From assembly GCA_964453435.1 (NCBI GenBank), contig CAYVQZ010000038.1:1-54425 (forward strand): a DNA stretch of 54,425 bases. The letters run 5' to 3'. The DNA is from CAYVQZ01 sp964453435 (GTDB lineage Bacteria > Abyssobacteria > SURF-5). Shown in pieces: positions 33,043 through 42,625 of the stretch. Each line of letters starts with the position of its first letter. The stretch's first letter is position 1. The translations under genes and the position numbers were made by a program. Under the pieces are notes generated by a model, which was given only the letters and a program-made list of their open reading frames with translations, had not been told where the DNA came from and made no database searches.

Positions 33043-33812
33043 GCATAATACTGAAGGCTCTCAAAAAAATTCAGAATCAGGACATCGAGCAAACTCCGGG
33101 CCCGGCTTTAGCCGGAGAACCCGGCCTTGCGCGTCCGGCTGCCCCGTTTCCCGGGAAAAGTCCGGCTCCGAAAAGGAGGGTCGCCGCCGAGACCGCCACA
33201 ACAGGCCTGCGGTTCGGAGGCGCTCCAAGAATAATGCTGGGCCTGATATTTGTCCTCGGAGTATTCACGACCGGATGGTTCGTAAGCAGGATTTATTCCC
33301 ACTTTAAGGTTAACGCGCACACCCTCAGCGTCACGAAGGACGTCAACGAACCAACGGGAAACGCGGAGGAAGCGACGGAGGCAGAGTCCCTTCACCAGAA
33401 TTCCACTCCCCCGGTTGTCGGAAAGGGTTCCCCATCCTCCACGGAAGAGATTGCGCCTGCAACCGCTTCTGCCACCGTTGCGGCAGCGACTGTTGCTCCT
33501 CAGCCGGTAGTCGCTCCCAGCGTAGCTCCCGCATGGAAACCGGTGGCCGAAGAGCGGCCAACCTCGTTTTCCGAAGAGGAAGCGGCTGTCCCCGGGAATC
33601 GTATCCGCCAGAAAGAGGCGCAACCCGCAAAAGGAGGCAGGCCCGAACTCAAAATCAACGCCATAGCGTGGAAATCGAGAGAGCCCCGGGCAATTGTGAA
33701 TATGCAGCGCGTGTACGTGGGGGATGAAATAGAGGGCGCAAAAGTTCTCGCGATTCAGAGGGGGAGCGTTCTTTTCGAATACGGAGGGGAGCCATTCGAG
33801 GTTCGCTTTTAG
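33039..33812 (+). CDS. gspB: GspB-like partner of GspA
   Basis: 257 residues. Starts MSIILKALKKIQ, the standard opening of GspB/ExeB proteins. One membrane segment (IMLGLIFVLGVFTTGWFVS, near residues 66-85), a Pro/Ala/Thr-rich periplasmic linker and a C-terminal GspB domain (LKINAIAWKSREPRAIVNMQRVYVGDEI...VLFEYGGEPFEVRF). It probably spans the inner membrane and, with GspA, couples peptidoglycan remodelling to secretin or type IV pilus-like assembly. The stop lies 5 bp from the end of the converging ppiD-like gene. Confidence 0.82.
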   Translation: MSIILKALKKIQNQDIEQTPGPALAGEPGLARPAAPFPGKSPAPKRRVAAETATTGLRFGGAPRIMLGLIFVLGVFTTGWFVSRIYSHFKVNAHTLSVTKDVNEPTGNAEEATEAESLHQNSTPPVVGKGSPSSTEEIAPATASATVAAATVAPQPVVAPSVAPAWKPVAEERPTSFSEEEAAVPGNRIRQKEAQPAKGGRPELKINAIAWKSREPRAIVNMQRVYVGDEIEGAKVLAIQRGSVLFEYGGEPFEVRF

Positions 33813-33817
33813 GTGTC

Positions 33818-35590
33818 CTACACGGCCTGAAGCAATTCGTGATCGACCCGCACCGCAGCTTTTTCTCTGAGGCTGTCCAGATAATCCTGGAAAGCCTGCA
33901 TCTGCCTTTCTGCAAGAAGTCTCTCTTTGAGCGTCTCTTTCATGGCCTCATACCGTGCGGGGTCGGGCTGGGTTTGTTCTATGAGCCGAACCACATAAAC
34001 GGCGTCTTCGGTCACGAACGGCCCTGCAGCCTCACCTTCTTCCAGTTTGAACACGGACTCTGCCAGTCCGCTGACGAACGGTAATTCGGTCGGTCTGCCA
34101 CGCCGCGTGAACGGTTCCGCCACCCTGACATCCTTTAAACCCTCAACCTCTTCCAGCGCAAGACCGGCCTCATTAACCTTTTTCACTATGTCCCGCGCTT
34201 TTTCCTTTACAAAGGTCAGGGCTTTTTCCTTCGCCACGGAGCCTCGGACCCTCTCCTGAACCTCCGACAACTCGGGGATTTGCTCGGGAATCCGTTCGAT
34301 AATTTGGATGACATAGAACCCGGAAGACGTCTCGATAACATCGGATACCCTTCCTGCGTCGAGGCCCGGAAGAATCTCGGTTATCTCCGTCGCCGAGCCA
34401 ATGGTCGGGACAACCGGACTGGTTTCATCGAAGAGTGGTGTTTCCGAAACTTCAAGCCCCAGGTTGGAAGCTGCCTGCTCGAGAGAGGAGTTCCAAGCGC
34501 TCAACGCTGCCTGGGTCGCCCTTTCTTCGAGAGAAAGAAGCGTGTCCTCAGTCGGTTCCACTTTGAGAAGAATATGCCGGGCGCGGACCTCTTTGTTCTC
34601 ACCCTCACCGCGTGTTTCTTCCACCTTGATGATGTGGTAGCCGAACGGAGACCTGACGACCTCGCTGACCTCGCCGGGTTTCATCGAGAAGGCGACTTCT
34701 TCAAATTCCTTCACCATTTCACCCTTGCCGAAGAAGCCGAGGTCGCCACCGTTGCGTTTTGACACCGCGTCATCTGAATATAATTCCGCCAACCTGGCGA
34801 AGTCATTTCGTTCGGCGGCTTCCTCCCGGATTTTCCCGGCCACACGCCGGACATCGGCGAAATCCATCTCGCTCGGCTCCTTTTTCAATTCGATGTACGC
34901 GAGCTTGACCTGGGCGGGTTCGACGTATTCCTGCTTGTGCCGCTCGTAATATGAGGCGACATCATCCGGAGTAATCTCCACCTCGTCGGTGAATTCGGTT
35001 GCCTTAAGTTCCACATACTCGATTCGCGCCTTCTCCTCTTGCCGCTGAAATTCGTAGCGGATTTCGTCCTCGGTCACGCGCGCCTGGGATTGAATCATTT
35101 CCTGAAGCCTTTGAAGCCTGAGCGCTTCCCGCTCCTGAGCAATCAATATGTTCCAATTGATGTTGGGACTCCCAAGAGCGGCGTTCCACTTGGCCGCGTC
35201 AAACTTCCCATCTGTCTGGAAAGCGGGGTTCTCCTTGAGCGATGCCTGAACCTCCTTGTCGGATACCACAATGTTCAACCGGTCGAGTTCTTGAAGCAAG
35301 AGAATCTCCTGAGTGATTCTGTCAACCGCCTGCTGCTTGAGGTTCAGCATTCGCTCAATCTCGGCGGAATAATTCTGTCCGAGTGAGCGCCGGGCCCTCT
35401 CGCGGATAGTGTTGTAGTAACCGCGAAACTGTTCGAGAGACACTTCTTCTTTGTTGACCTGGATAACAGTCTGCTTTTCTCTTTTGCCCGGTGTCGGCAC
35501 GGTTCCCCACAAGATGAAAGCAGGAACAATCAATATAATGGTGGCAATGAGGAAATTCCTCGTGTTCCGCCGCATGAAATCCAAAAGCAT
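33818..35590 (-). CDS. PpiD/SurA-like periplasmic peptidyl-prolyl isomerase
   Basis: 590 residues. Inner-membrane anchor at about 13-33 (NFLIATIILIVPAFILWG), then a SurA-type N-terminal helical domain (VIQVNKEEVSLEQFRGYYNT). A parvulin domain follows with FARLAELYSDDAVSKRNGGDLGFFGKGEMVKEFEEVAF and SPFGYHIIKVEE, the usual active-site landmarks. A second, weaker SurA/parvulin-like region and a helical tail follow. This matches PpiD, an envelope foldase near the Sec exit. A sigma-70 promoter lies at 35793-35821 and a palindromic repeat occupies most of the leader between promoter and ATG. Confidence 0.85.
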   Translation of the reverse strand: MLLDFMRRNTRNFLIATIILIVPAFILWGTVPTPGKREKQTVIQVNKEEVSLEQFRGYYNTIRERARRSLGQNYSAEIERMLNLKQQAVDRITQEILLLQELDRLNIVVSDKEVQASLKENPAFQTDGKFDAAKWNAALGSPNINWNILIAQEREALRLQRLQEMIQSQARVTEDEIRYEFQRQEEKARIEYVELKATEFTDEVEITPDDVASYYERHKQEYVEPAQVKLAYIELKKEPSEMDFADVRRVAGKIREEAAERNDFARLAELYSDDAVSKRNGGDLGFFGKGEMVKEFEEVAFSMKPGEVSEVVRSPFGYHIIKVEETRGEGENKEVRARHILLKVEPTEDTLLSLEERATQAALSAWNSSLEQAASNLGLEVSETPLFDETSPVVPTIGSATEITEILPGLDAGRVSDVIETSSGFYVIQIIERIPEQIPELSEVQERVRGSVAKEKALTFVKEKARDIVKKVNEAGLALEEVEGLKDVRVAEPFTRRGRPTELPFVSGLAESVFKLEEGEAAGPFVTEDAVYVVRLIEQTQPDPARYEAMKETLKERLLAERQMQAFQDYLDSLREKAAVRVDHELLQAV

Positions 35591-35647
35591 AGCTTCACCG
35601 TCTCCGCTTTAAAATGTGAAGTTCATAACCGCGAAAAAACCCCGACA

Positions 35648-35782
35648 GAGACTGTCCCATGATTCGTGGCGAAGATTGTCTGCTTCGGGAACAGTCCCGA
35701 TTCTATCCCGCGAATGCGCGGGACTTCGTGCCCGTAAATCCGGGACAGTCCCCTTCGCTTGGCAATCATGGGACAGTCCCGA
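35648..35782. repeat. Palindromic repeat element R1, about 135 bp, in the ppiD leader
   Basis: Ends carry a perfect 15-nt inverted repeat, GACTGTCCCATGATT at 35650-35664 and its complement at 35764-35778. Inside are two more GGGAC/GTCCC near-palindromes and a CCCGCG-AATG-CGCGGG hairpin at 35706-35721. The interior matches, reversed, the core at 13965-14030. Confidence 0.75.
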
Positions 35783-35792
35783 CATTGGTTTT

Positions 35793-35821
35793 ATTATAGC
35801 TTCTCGGCAGGTGTTTTGCAA
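35793..35821 (-). promoter_or_regulatory. Sigma-70-type promoter upstream of the ppiD-like gene
   Basis: On the minus strand: TTGCAA (35821-35816), 17-bp spacer, TATAAT (35798-35793). Predicted transcription start near 35786, four bases before the palindromic repeat, which would be transcribed as part of a ~195-nt leader. Confidence 0.5.
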
Positions 35822-35886
35822 TCGCTTCGGAAACACTTTGACGGGGCGCAAACGATGCAAGCGGAAGGCGCTCCGCGAAACGGCAG

Positions 35887-37080
35887 CTATTCGGAGAAGC
35901 GGTCGGAATGGAATCTCAACGAATATTCGATTCGTTGAACATTCGGATTGATGAGGTTGAGGACATTTTCCCATCTGAACATTTCATCCAACTCCTCATC
36001 GCTCAATTTCTCGGCGTACGCGGCCACTCTCCTGCCGTTCAAGAAGCCGGGATAGCTGTGGCTCGACATGTTCGGCAATCCCTCGAGCAAATGGAATTCG
36101 ACCGGCACATTGCGGTCGTTCAGAATCTTTTCGAGTTCCCGCGCTCCGCGGTCATACCGTCGCCTGTCGTTTTCCGCAACATCGATGTAGACACTGGTCC
36201 GGTCAAGGCCGCGCCACTTTGCCAGGGCAATCGGGTCGTTCGCCTGCCACGTAGCGTCATCAACAAAGATTCGCCTCAGCAGGTGAATCGTAAAGGTATG
36301 GCCCATATACGCTTTTCGACGAGGGTCGTACTCGACGAAATACTCCCTGGCTTCGGGGGAAAAAGGCGAAACCGTAAACAGCATTGGGGCATGTGCGCTG
36401 ACGGAATCGAAGATATCGGGGTTTCGGAAGGCAAGCGACAGAGAACTGAATCCGCCGGTCGAGAATCCGCACAACGCTCGGTATTTGGTTTCGCCCCGAA
36501 CCCTGTAGGAGGCCTCGACGTGCCTTATGAACTCAGAAATGAAAAAATCGGAATAATGACTTCGGGTAAGGTCGTTCTTGTGGATAAAAACGTACGAGGC
36601 GAAATAGGTTGGGTCGATTGAGCGAAAAACGCCCCGGATGAACCGGAACGGAAACGAGAGAAGAGGAGCCGCCATTTCGTGGTGGCCCCAGTTCACCATG
36701 AGAGCCGTGGTGAAACATTTGGGCAGAACCACAATCATCTCGCAAACCTCACCGGAGGCAATCAGGCTGTCCAACGTTTCGTCGACCCGCCACTGAAGCC
36801 AGTCTTTGTGGCCAATGCCCGGCGTATCAAACCCATGAATGTAATAGACAACCGGATACGCCCGATGTGGTTCCTTGAAGTATCCGGGTGGGAGATAGAT
36901 GGAATACGGAATTTCCCGATTTAATATTTGAGAACGCACCGAGCCGGTGGCCATATTCGTGAACCGGCCGAATTCTTCATTATAGAAATGTCCTCTGGCC
37001 ACTCCTTCGGCGTAAGCAAAGGAATTCAACGATATGAGCGAACATATGGTTAAAGCCTGTAATGTCTTTCGCAAACACAT
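35887..37080 (-). CDS. Secreted esterase (esterase D / PF00756-like alpha/beta hydrolase)
   Basis: 397 residues with a signal peptide (LTICSLISLNSFAYAEG, cleavage near Ala24). The hydrolase core shows IPYSIYLPPGYFKEPHRAYP, YYIHGFDTPG (oxyanion region), and the nucleophile in GFSTGGFSSLSLAF (GxSxG). The layout is that of the esterase D / feruloyl-esterase / mycolyltransferase family, acting in the periplasm or outside the cell. A His for the triad may be the one in NMSSHSYPGF. Substrate unknown. GGGAG lies seven bases before the ATG; an upstream ATG at 37185 would add a non-secretory extension. It follows the NUDIX gene by about 90 bp. Confidence 0.75.
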   Translation of the reverse strand: MCLRKTLQALTICSLISLNSFAYAEGVARGHFYNEEFGRFTNMATGSVRSQILNREIPYSIYLPPGYFKEPHRAYPVVYYIHGFDTPGIGHKDWLQWRVDETLDSLIASGEVCEMIVVLPKCFTTALMVNWGHHEMAAPLLSFPFRFIRGVFRSIDPTYFASYVFIHKNDLTRSHYSDFFISEFIRHVEASYRVRGETKYRALCGFSTGGFSSLSLAFRNPDIFDSVSAHAPMLFTVSPFSPEAREYFVEYDPRRKAYMGHTFTIHLLRRIFVDDATWQANDPIALAKWRGLDRTSVYIDVAENDRRRYDRGARELEKILNDRNVPVEFHLLEGLPNMSSHSYPGFLNGRRVAAYAEKLSDEELDEMFRWENVLNLINPNVQRIEYSLRFHSDRFSE

Positions 37081-37168
37081 GTGTCGGCTCCCACCCGGCG
37101 CAGCGGCTTCGCTTTGCGAGAAATTCCCTTTTCCATCGGCTCTCTTGGTGAATGAGCGGCCATTTTTT

Positions 37169-37612
37169 CTAATCGATGGGACCATGTGAATAACCGGCGA
37201 GAGTCAGCAGGCGTCTGGTGTCGGGGTGCAGTTCGCTCCAGCGCCGGCGGAGGGTGGAGACATCCCACCACTCGGCTTCGCCAATGTCGTCGTCGGGTTG
37301 GAGCGTGCCGCCGACGAGGTCAGCCAGAAAATCCATGTAGACCACGTGCAGCACGACCGTGTCAGCTTCGCGGACAATGGTCTCGAAAACGGGCGTCATC
37401 CTTTCGAGCTTGATTTCCAGATGCGTCTCTTCACAAACCTCCCGCAACGCGGCCCGGGCGAGTGTTTCACCGGGTTCGACTCTGCCGCCGGGGCAAATCC
37501 ATTGGCCGCGCCAGAACCCTCGCCTTTCGGGCTTGTGCCTGACCAGCAGGATTCGTCCTTTCCCGTCGCGAATAACCGCTCCCGCGGCAAGCAGTATCCC
37601 CTCGGCATTCAT
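37169..37612 (-). CDS. NUDIX hydrolase (MutT-like)
   Basis: 147 residues. Complete Nudix box: GGRVEPGETLARAALREVCEET, matching GX5EX7REUXEEXGU. A GRILLVRHKPERRGFWRGQW segment before it suits a nucleoside-diphosphate-X binding pocket. Substrate is not predictable. The ATG at 37612 follows the VWA gene by 8 bp, so it is translated from the MoxR-VWA operon. Confidence 0.85.
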   Translation of the reverse strand: MNAEGILLAAGAVIRDGKGRILLVRHKPERRGFWRGQWICPGGRVEPGETLARAALREVCEETHLEIKLERMTPVFETIVREADTVVLHVVYMDFLADLVGGTLQPDDDIGEAEWWDVSTLRRRWSELHPDTRRLLTLAGYSHGPID

Positions 37613-37620
37613 GATTTTCC

Positions 37621-40236
37621 TCACACAGTCAAGCCGCGATACACGCGGGGCAGTATGCGCGGAAGCGCGTCCGGACGCTCGACAACAAGGTAATTGTCGC
37701 CCCCGCACATTTCACGCAGATAGTCGTTTCCGGCCTGGTCGACGGTCACGCAGAACGTGTGCACATTCTTCTTTCTGGCTTCCCGCAATGCGACCATCGT
37801 GTCGTGCAGGCCGTAATCGCGGGTCGAGCGGTCCGGCCCGTAGTCGAAATCCTGGGGATAGCCGTCGCTCAAAAGTATGAGCGCCTTCAACCGGCAATCC
37901 GTCGCGGCAAGCTTTTCGATGGTATGGCGAATCGCCGGTCCCATGCGCGTGCTCTTGCGCGGCTCAAACGCCCCAATTCGGCAGCGGACCTGTTCGGAAT
38001 AGGGTTCGGAAAATTCCTTGATGGGAAAAAACTCGACATTATCGCGGCCGTAGCCGGAAAAACCGTAGATAGCGTATTCATCGCCGAGGCTCTCCAATGC
38101 CTCCGACATGATAACCAGCGTCTCTCGCTCGATATCTATCACTCGTTTCGAGCCCTCTGGCTGAGCGAAACGTTCGGAGTCGGAGGACGGGTCCCGCGCA
38201 AAAAGGTTGGAGAGAGGCGGGCGAGGCGTAAACTCGCCGCTCTCCTTCAATCGTGAAGGCGTCTTCAAGACCCATTCATCAGTGGACGCGCTCAAATCGA
38301 GAAGGAACGCGGTGGCGACATCGCGCATTTTTCGCTCGCGTTGCTGGTAAATTCGCTCTGAGGGAGTGAGTCCGGCTCTTCGGTCAACCACGGCCTCAAT
38401 GGTGGCGTCCAGCTCGATTTCCTCGCCGCTCCGAAGTCGTTTCACCCGCCGAAGCATCTCGGGGCGGATTCGCTGAAAATGCCGTATCACGGCGGATATG
38501 AGGGCCGACTGCTCTTTGCGAATCCGGTGAATGACTTGACTCGAACCGCTTTTCACCGGTATCTCTCGAAGCCTGCACCATGCGGTCCGGTAGTCTCCTA
38601 TCAAATAATCCCATTCGTCGTAGAAGAAAACCGGTTCCGGTCCGGCGGCCTCCGACCTCACAACCGCTGCCTTCTTGAGCAAACCCGCAAGTTTTCTTCG
38701 CTCTTCGGGCGTGAGCTTTTTGACCTTCTGCTGTGGCATCCCCCCAAGGTCCGTTATGAACAGGCTTGAGGATTCGGCGAGTTCCTTCGCGGTCATCTCG
38801 GTGATCTTGATTTTGGCGCCTCGCCGGAGAAGTTCTTCGAGGAACTCGGGCGTGAGAGGAATGCCTTCCTCTCCGGAGGCCTGTCCGAGTTCTGTCGCCA
38901 GGTCAAGGGCTATTTCCATCTGGACCAGCTCCGGCCGGGTCTGTCCTCGATAGGGAACGGGTTCGGCGGGGCGATAGTCGGCTCCGGCCTCTCCCGTGGC
39001 TGCTGTCGCGCTCCGTGGGCCTTCATGGAGGATACCGGCCATCATCTCCATCGTTTCCCCTATGGCCGCTTTGCACAGAGGCGCGTCCATCGGGACATTC
39101 GGCAACGAGGCCAACAGCAAATAGATGCGCGCTGTCGCGAGGCAGGAATCTTCGACAGTGGCCCTTCGATGAAGAACCCGGGAAAATGCTTCGCAGATGT
39201 GCCTGTAGGCCGGCAGAACGTGTGGAGGGAGGGATTCTTCGATCTGGCCGCTGATGGACAGCCGTATGAGCGCCTCGACCAGCGCCTCGCGCAACGGGAG
39301 AGAGGAGACCGCCGGTCGTTCGGCAAGGGAAGCTCGGGCGGTCTTCTCCAGGTCAACCGTCAACCCTTGATACGTCCTCCGCAGCCTGAAATCAATGCGT
39401 CCGTCTTCAACGGCGAAGAATATGTCGCGGGCGAGCGTCCGGTCAGCGAAAATGCCGAAAAAGAGGTCGTAGTGTGAGACGATTGGAGATGTTTCGCCGC
39501 CGCTTTTCAGCGGGCGAAACGGAGCGAACGTGGAATGATCGAGCAGGTCATCGATATCAAGGCCGAACGTGCCGAACTCGATGTAGCCGGCCTGATGCGC
39601 CGCGACCACTTTGTATTCAGAAAAATTTTCTTTGTGAGAGGCGTGCCTGCCGAGTTGCTCCGGCAAATAGATGGTGGCGCCGTCGGTCAACGGCAGATGG
39701 TGCCCGCCGCGCGCCAGAAAGGGCGGCGCCTCCGTGGTCGCTTTCACTCCCACCGACTTTCCGGAGACCCCAATGCAATAAAGCTGGAGCAGCCGATTCA
39801 CGTCGCGGAGACGAACTAGGCGGCGAAGTCGCTGCAAGAGCGAGTTCGAAGCGTGCGACTCCATTCTGAAAAACGCAACTCCCGCCCGTGGATTCTCCCG
39901 CGCGGCCCTGCTGCCCTCTTCCACCCATAAACGGATGCTCTCCTCGTCGAACTCGCGCGCCAATCCGTCGCAATGGCGAAAAAATTCACCGGCGGCTTCC
40001 GGCACGTCAACCAGCGAGAGGGCGCGCTCGAGGAAGATATGCTGCTGCGCAGGCGCGAGTTGATGGAGGATGCCTGCGGCCTGGTCGGCGCATCGGAGCG
40101 CCTCCTTCGGATTTGATTCGGCAAGGCGGTCAAGAAATGTTTCGAGCGCTGGCCGTGCGGGTTGGCGAACCGAATGTGCGGCGCCGCGGACAGCATCGGC
40201 GATTACACGGGTGAGATTGTCGTCGGCGGATTTCAT
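37621..40236 (-). CDS. NorD/CbbO-like VWA-domain protein
   Basis: 871 residues, larger than typical NorD (about 600-700). A long helical N-terminal region is followed by a C-terminal von Willebrand factor A domain: MIDAS start DLSASTDEW, later TRMGPAIRHTIEKL (Thr of the site) and LILLSDGYPQDFDYG. The start overlaps the end of a CbbQ/NorQ-type AAA+ gene by 4 bp. In known systems the AAA+/VWA pair acts as a metallochaperone or activase: CbbQ-CbbO on Rubisco, NorQ-NorD on nitric oxide reductase. Neither target enzyme is in the window, so the client is unknown. Confidence 0.82.
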   Translation of the reverse strand: MKSADDNLTRVIADAVRGAAHSVRQPARPALETFLDRLAESNPKEALRCADQAAGILHQLAPAQQHIFLERALSLVDVPEAAGEFFRHCDGLAREFDEESIRLWVEEGSRAARENPRAGVAFFRMESHASNSLLQRLRRLVRLRDVNRLLQLYCIGVSGKSVGVKATTEAPPFLARGGHHLPLTDGATIYLPEQLGRHASHKENFSEYKVVAAHQAGYIEFGTFGLDIDDLLDHSTFAPFRPLKSGGETSPIVSHYDLFFGIFADRTLARDIFFAVEDGRIDFRLRRTYQGLTVDLEKTARASLAERPAVSSLPLREALVEALIRLSISGQIEESLPPHVLPAYRHICEAFSRVLHRRATVEDSCLATARIYLLLASLPNVPMDAPLCKAAIGETMEMMAGILHEGPRSATAATGEAGADYRPAEPVPYRGQTRPELVQMEIALDLATELGQASGEEGIPLTPEFLEELLRRGAKIKITEMTAKELAESSSLFITDLGGMPQQKVKKLTPEERRKLAGLLKKAAVVRSEAAGPEPVFFYDEWDYLIGDYRTAWCRLREIPVKSGSSQVIHRIRKEQSALISAVIRHFQRIRPEMLRRVKRLRSGEEIELDATIEAVVDRRAGLTPSERIYQQRERKMRDVATAFLLDLSASTDEWVLKTPSRLKESGEFTPRPPLSNLFARDPSSDSERFAQPEGSKRVIDIERETLVIMSEALESLGDEYAIYGFSGYGRDNVEFFPIKEFSEPYSEQVRCRIGAFEPRKSTRMGPAIRHTIEKLAATDCRLKALILLSDGYPQDFDYGPDRSTRDYGLHDTMVALREARKKNVHTFCVTVDQAGNDYLREMCGGDNYLVVERPDALPRILPRVYRGLTV

Positions 40237-41120
40237 GAGGCGAAAATGCTTCTGATGATCTCGGTCACGGCGCGCTCGGTGTCAGGATCGTCGGTGATGG
40301 ATTTGGCGACCGCCAGTTCGCAGGCCCGGCGCGGCGCGATTCCCGACACCATCAATTTTGCGGCATAAATAAGCAATCGTGTGCTTACGCCTTCCTCCAG
40401 CCCCTGCTCGCGCAGATGCCTCGCCTTTTCTCCCAACAGCGCCAATCGCCCGGCGGTCTCGACGTCAACCCCGCCTTCGTGCGCGACAATTTTCGATTCC
40501 AACTCCTTCGGGGGATAGTCGAAGTCGATGGCGACGAACCGCTGACGGGTGCTGTGTTTCAAATTCTTCAGCACACTTTGATAGCCGGGATTGTAGGATA
40601 TGACCAAGAGGAAGTTCTCGTGCGCCTTGATAACCTGACCGCGTTTCTCGACGGGAAGAATCCTTCGATAATCGGCCAGAGGATGGATGAGCACCGTGGT
40701 GTCTTTGCGCGCCTCGACAATTTCGTCGAGATAGCAGATGGCGCCCACCTTCACCGCTCGTGTGAGTGGCCCGTCGATCCAGACGGTCTCTTCCCCCTTG
40801 AGCAGATACCGCCCGATGAGGTCGCTCGCACTGAGGTCCTCATGGCAGGCGACCGTGATGAGCGGGGAGACGCCGTCGCCCGGCTCCTCCAGCCCTTGCG
40901 TGATTCGTTCCTGTTGCAGGCTATAGGCCATATATTCGATAAAGCGGGTTTTTCCGCAGCCGGTCGGCCCTTTGAGCAGCACGGGAAGTCTCGAGGAAAA
41001 GGCGGCGCGAAATACTTCCACTTCGTCTTGAACCGGCAGATAATAGGGTTGTTCGGTGAAAAGGTGCTCTTCGAAAAATTGCTCGACTCCGCCGAAAGAG
41101 TTGAATTCTCCTCTGCTCAT
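40233..41120 (-). CDS. CbbQ/NirQ/NorQ-family MoxR AAA+ ATPase
   Basis: 295 residues. Walker A GPTGCGKT in LLKGPTGCGKTRFIEYMA, Walker B in ICYLDEIVEA, sensor LLVISYNPGYQSVLKNLKHSTRQRFVAIDFDYP. The end (STRLLIYAAKLMVSGIAPRRACELA) is the CbbQ C-terminal domain. The ATG at 41120 has AGAGG seven bases upstream; a TTG at 41138 is in frame. It forms a hexamer in characterised relatives and remodels a partner enzyme through the VWA protein encoded next. Confidence 0.88.
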   Translation of the reverse strand: MSRGEFNSFGGVEQFFEEHLFTEQPYYLPVQDEVEVFRAAFSSRLPVLLKGPTGCGKTRFIEYMAYSLQQERITQGLEEPGDGVSPLITVACHEDLSASDLIGRYLLKGEETVWIDGPLTRAVKVGAICYLDEIVEARKDTTVLIHPLADYRRILPVEKRGQVIKAHENFLLVISYNPGYQSVLKNLKHSTRQRFVAIDFDYPPKELESKIVAHEGGVDVETAGRLALLGEKARHLREQGLEEGVSTRLLIYAAKLMVSGIAPRRACELAVAKSITDDPDTERAVTEIIRSIFAS

Positions 41121-41417
41121 ATAATAAACCTCTGACAACCATCGTTTTAGCCTGTTGGTTTCCTTTTCAAATATTAGCTACTGAAAAGAGCATTGTCAAA
41201 CAGTGGCATTGGAAATCGATAGGGCAAAGCATGATACGTATAAGCGTTCGATATCGTTCGCGACCCTTTTTCACTATAATTATGATAGTCACTGGAAGTT
41301 GAGGCCGTGGGATTGCGGTTGACCGGAGTTTGACGCCTTGGAGAGCGGTCGGCCTCGTCGGAAACGATTTAACTTTATGGGCTTCGGCTGGGTCTAATGG
41401 GGTGAGAAAGGAAAGCG

Positions 41418-41960
41418 GTGATATCAGATAACGAACTCGTCCGGAGATTCCGCTCGGGGGACGAAGAAGCGCTGAACACACTGATAGCGCGGCATCAGCG
41501 CCGGGTTTACGCTGCCGCTTTCCGCATGGTGGGAAATCCTGAAGAGGCTGAGGAGATAGCGCAGGAAACGTTTATCCGAGCGATCAAGGGATTAAACAAG
41601 TTCCGCGGCAAATCGAAATTCAACACATGGTTATATCGGATCACGATGAACCTTTGTTATGACGAATTCAGGCGGAGGCAGTATCAGCCCGAGCTGGGAC
41701 CGGAGACTGAAGTGAGCAGTAACGCGCCGTCACCTGTCGAGACATTGGCCGAGCAGGAGCGAAAGAACTGGCTCGAGGGACGGATAAGCTCGCTTCCCTT
41801 CAAGCAAAAATCGGTTCTCATTCTCAGAGTCTTCGAGAACATGTCGTTCAAAGATATCGCTCGCTCGTTGGGATGCACCACGAATTCCGCCAAAGTGAAC
41901 TATCACCATGCGGTCGTGAGTCTGAAGAAAGCGCTGGCTGATTTCGGAGAGGATTTATGA
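41418..41960 (+). CDS. ECF-type RNA polymerase sigma factor
   Basis: 180 residues. Region 2: LIARHQRRVYAAAFRMVGNPEEAEEIAQETFIRAIKGLNKF...FNTWLYRITMNLCYDEFRRR. Region 4: LPFKQKSVLILRVFENMSFKDIARSLGCTTNSAKVNYHHAVVSLKKAL. GTG start with AGGAAA upstream. Stop overlaps the anti-sigma gene by 4 bp. A TATAAT lies at 41275-41280 but its -35 match is poor, so the promoter is not assigned. It probably answers envelope stress, given its neighbours. Confidence 0.93.
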   Translation: MISDNELVRRFRSGDEEALNTLIARHQRRVYAAAFRMVGNPEEAEEIAQETFIRAIKGLNKFRGKSKFNTWLYRITMNLCYDEFRRRQYQPELGPETEVSSNAPSPVETLAEQERKNWLEGRISSLPFKQKSVLILRVFENMSFKDIARSLGCTTNSAKVNYHHAVVSLKKALADFGEDL

Positions 41961-42610
41961 GGTGTAAACGCGTAAGACAATTATTGGTCGACTATATGGA
42001 AGACGTTGTGTCTTTCCGAAAGCGGAAAGCCATCGAGCGCCACCTTTCCGATTGCGAAGACTGCGAAAGAGAACTGCGGGCGATCGAGAAGACGAAACAG
42101 GAAGTTCTCTCGTTGGGGATTCTCGAGCGCGACTCTGAGTTTTGGGAGCGGTTCAACACAAAACTCTCGCAGAGAATTGCCGAGGAAATTCCCGAAACAG
42201 CCCCCCGGACTCTGCCGGTTCCCCGTGTGTCCGCCGCAGGAGCGGTCTTTGCCGCTTTGCTGATACTGATATGCGGCGCGCTTATTTACCGGTACAGTGA
42301 CCGGGGCGAGCACGCCATTGAGCCTTTATCCCAGCCCCGGCTCGCCGAGTCCGCCGAGACGGCCTTCCCCGAGCCTGCCGATATCTTGTATTCACCGACT
42401 TATGACGAAAGCATGCTTGCTCTGTCATACCTGGACACAGACGAGTCGGATGAACTTTTCAGCGAACTCGTTATTGAAGAAGAGGGCATTTCCACACTCC
42501 CGACAAGCTTTGTCCTCAACGACTTTTATGAGCCGGCCGTGGACGATTTTGTCGACGAAATGTCTGCCGAGGAAATTGACACGTTGTACGAAAGCCTTGA
42601 ATTCATTTGA
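41957..42610 (+). CDS. Anti-sigma factor with zinc-finger domain and one membrane segment
   Basis: 217 residues. N-terminal zf-HC2 domain with His29, Cys33 and Cys36 (HLSDCEDC) binds the sigma factor and zinc. One membrane segment (AAGAVFAALLILICGALIY) follows, then an acidic periplasmic part rich in Glu/Asp/Tyr. It would hold the ECF sigma factor at the membrane until an envelope signal releases it. Confidence 0.85.
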   Translation: MRCKRVRQLLVDYMEDVVSFRKRKAIERHLSDCEDCERELRAIEKTKQEVLSLGILERDSEFWERFNTKLSQRIAEEIPETAPRTLPVPRVSAAGAVFAALLILICGALIYRYSDRGEHAIEPLSQPRLAESAETAFPEPADILYSPTYDESMLALSYLDTDESDELFSELVIEEEGISTLPTSFVLNDFYEPAVDDFVDEMSAEEIDTLYESLEFI

Positions 42611-42625
42611 AAAGGGGGTATATGC

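Noticed and set aside
41221..41280. Promoter of the ECF sigma gene at the TATAAT near 41275
   Set aside because: The -35 region at any acceptable spacing is a poor match, and no autoregulatory ECF motif pair was clear enough to report.
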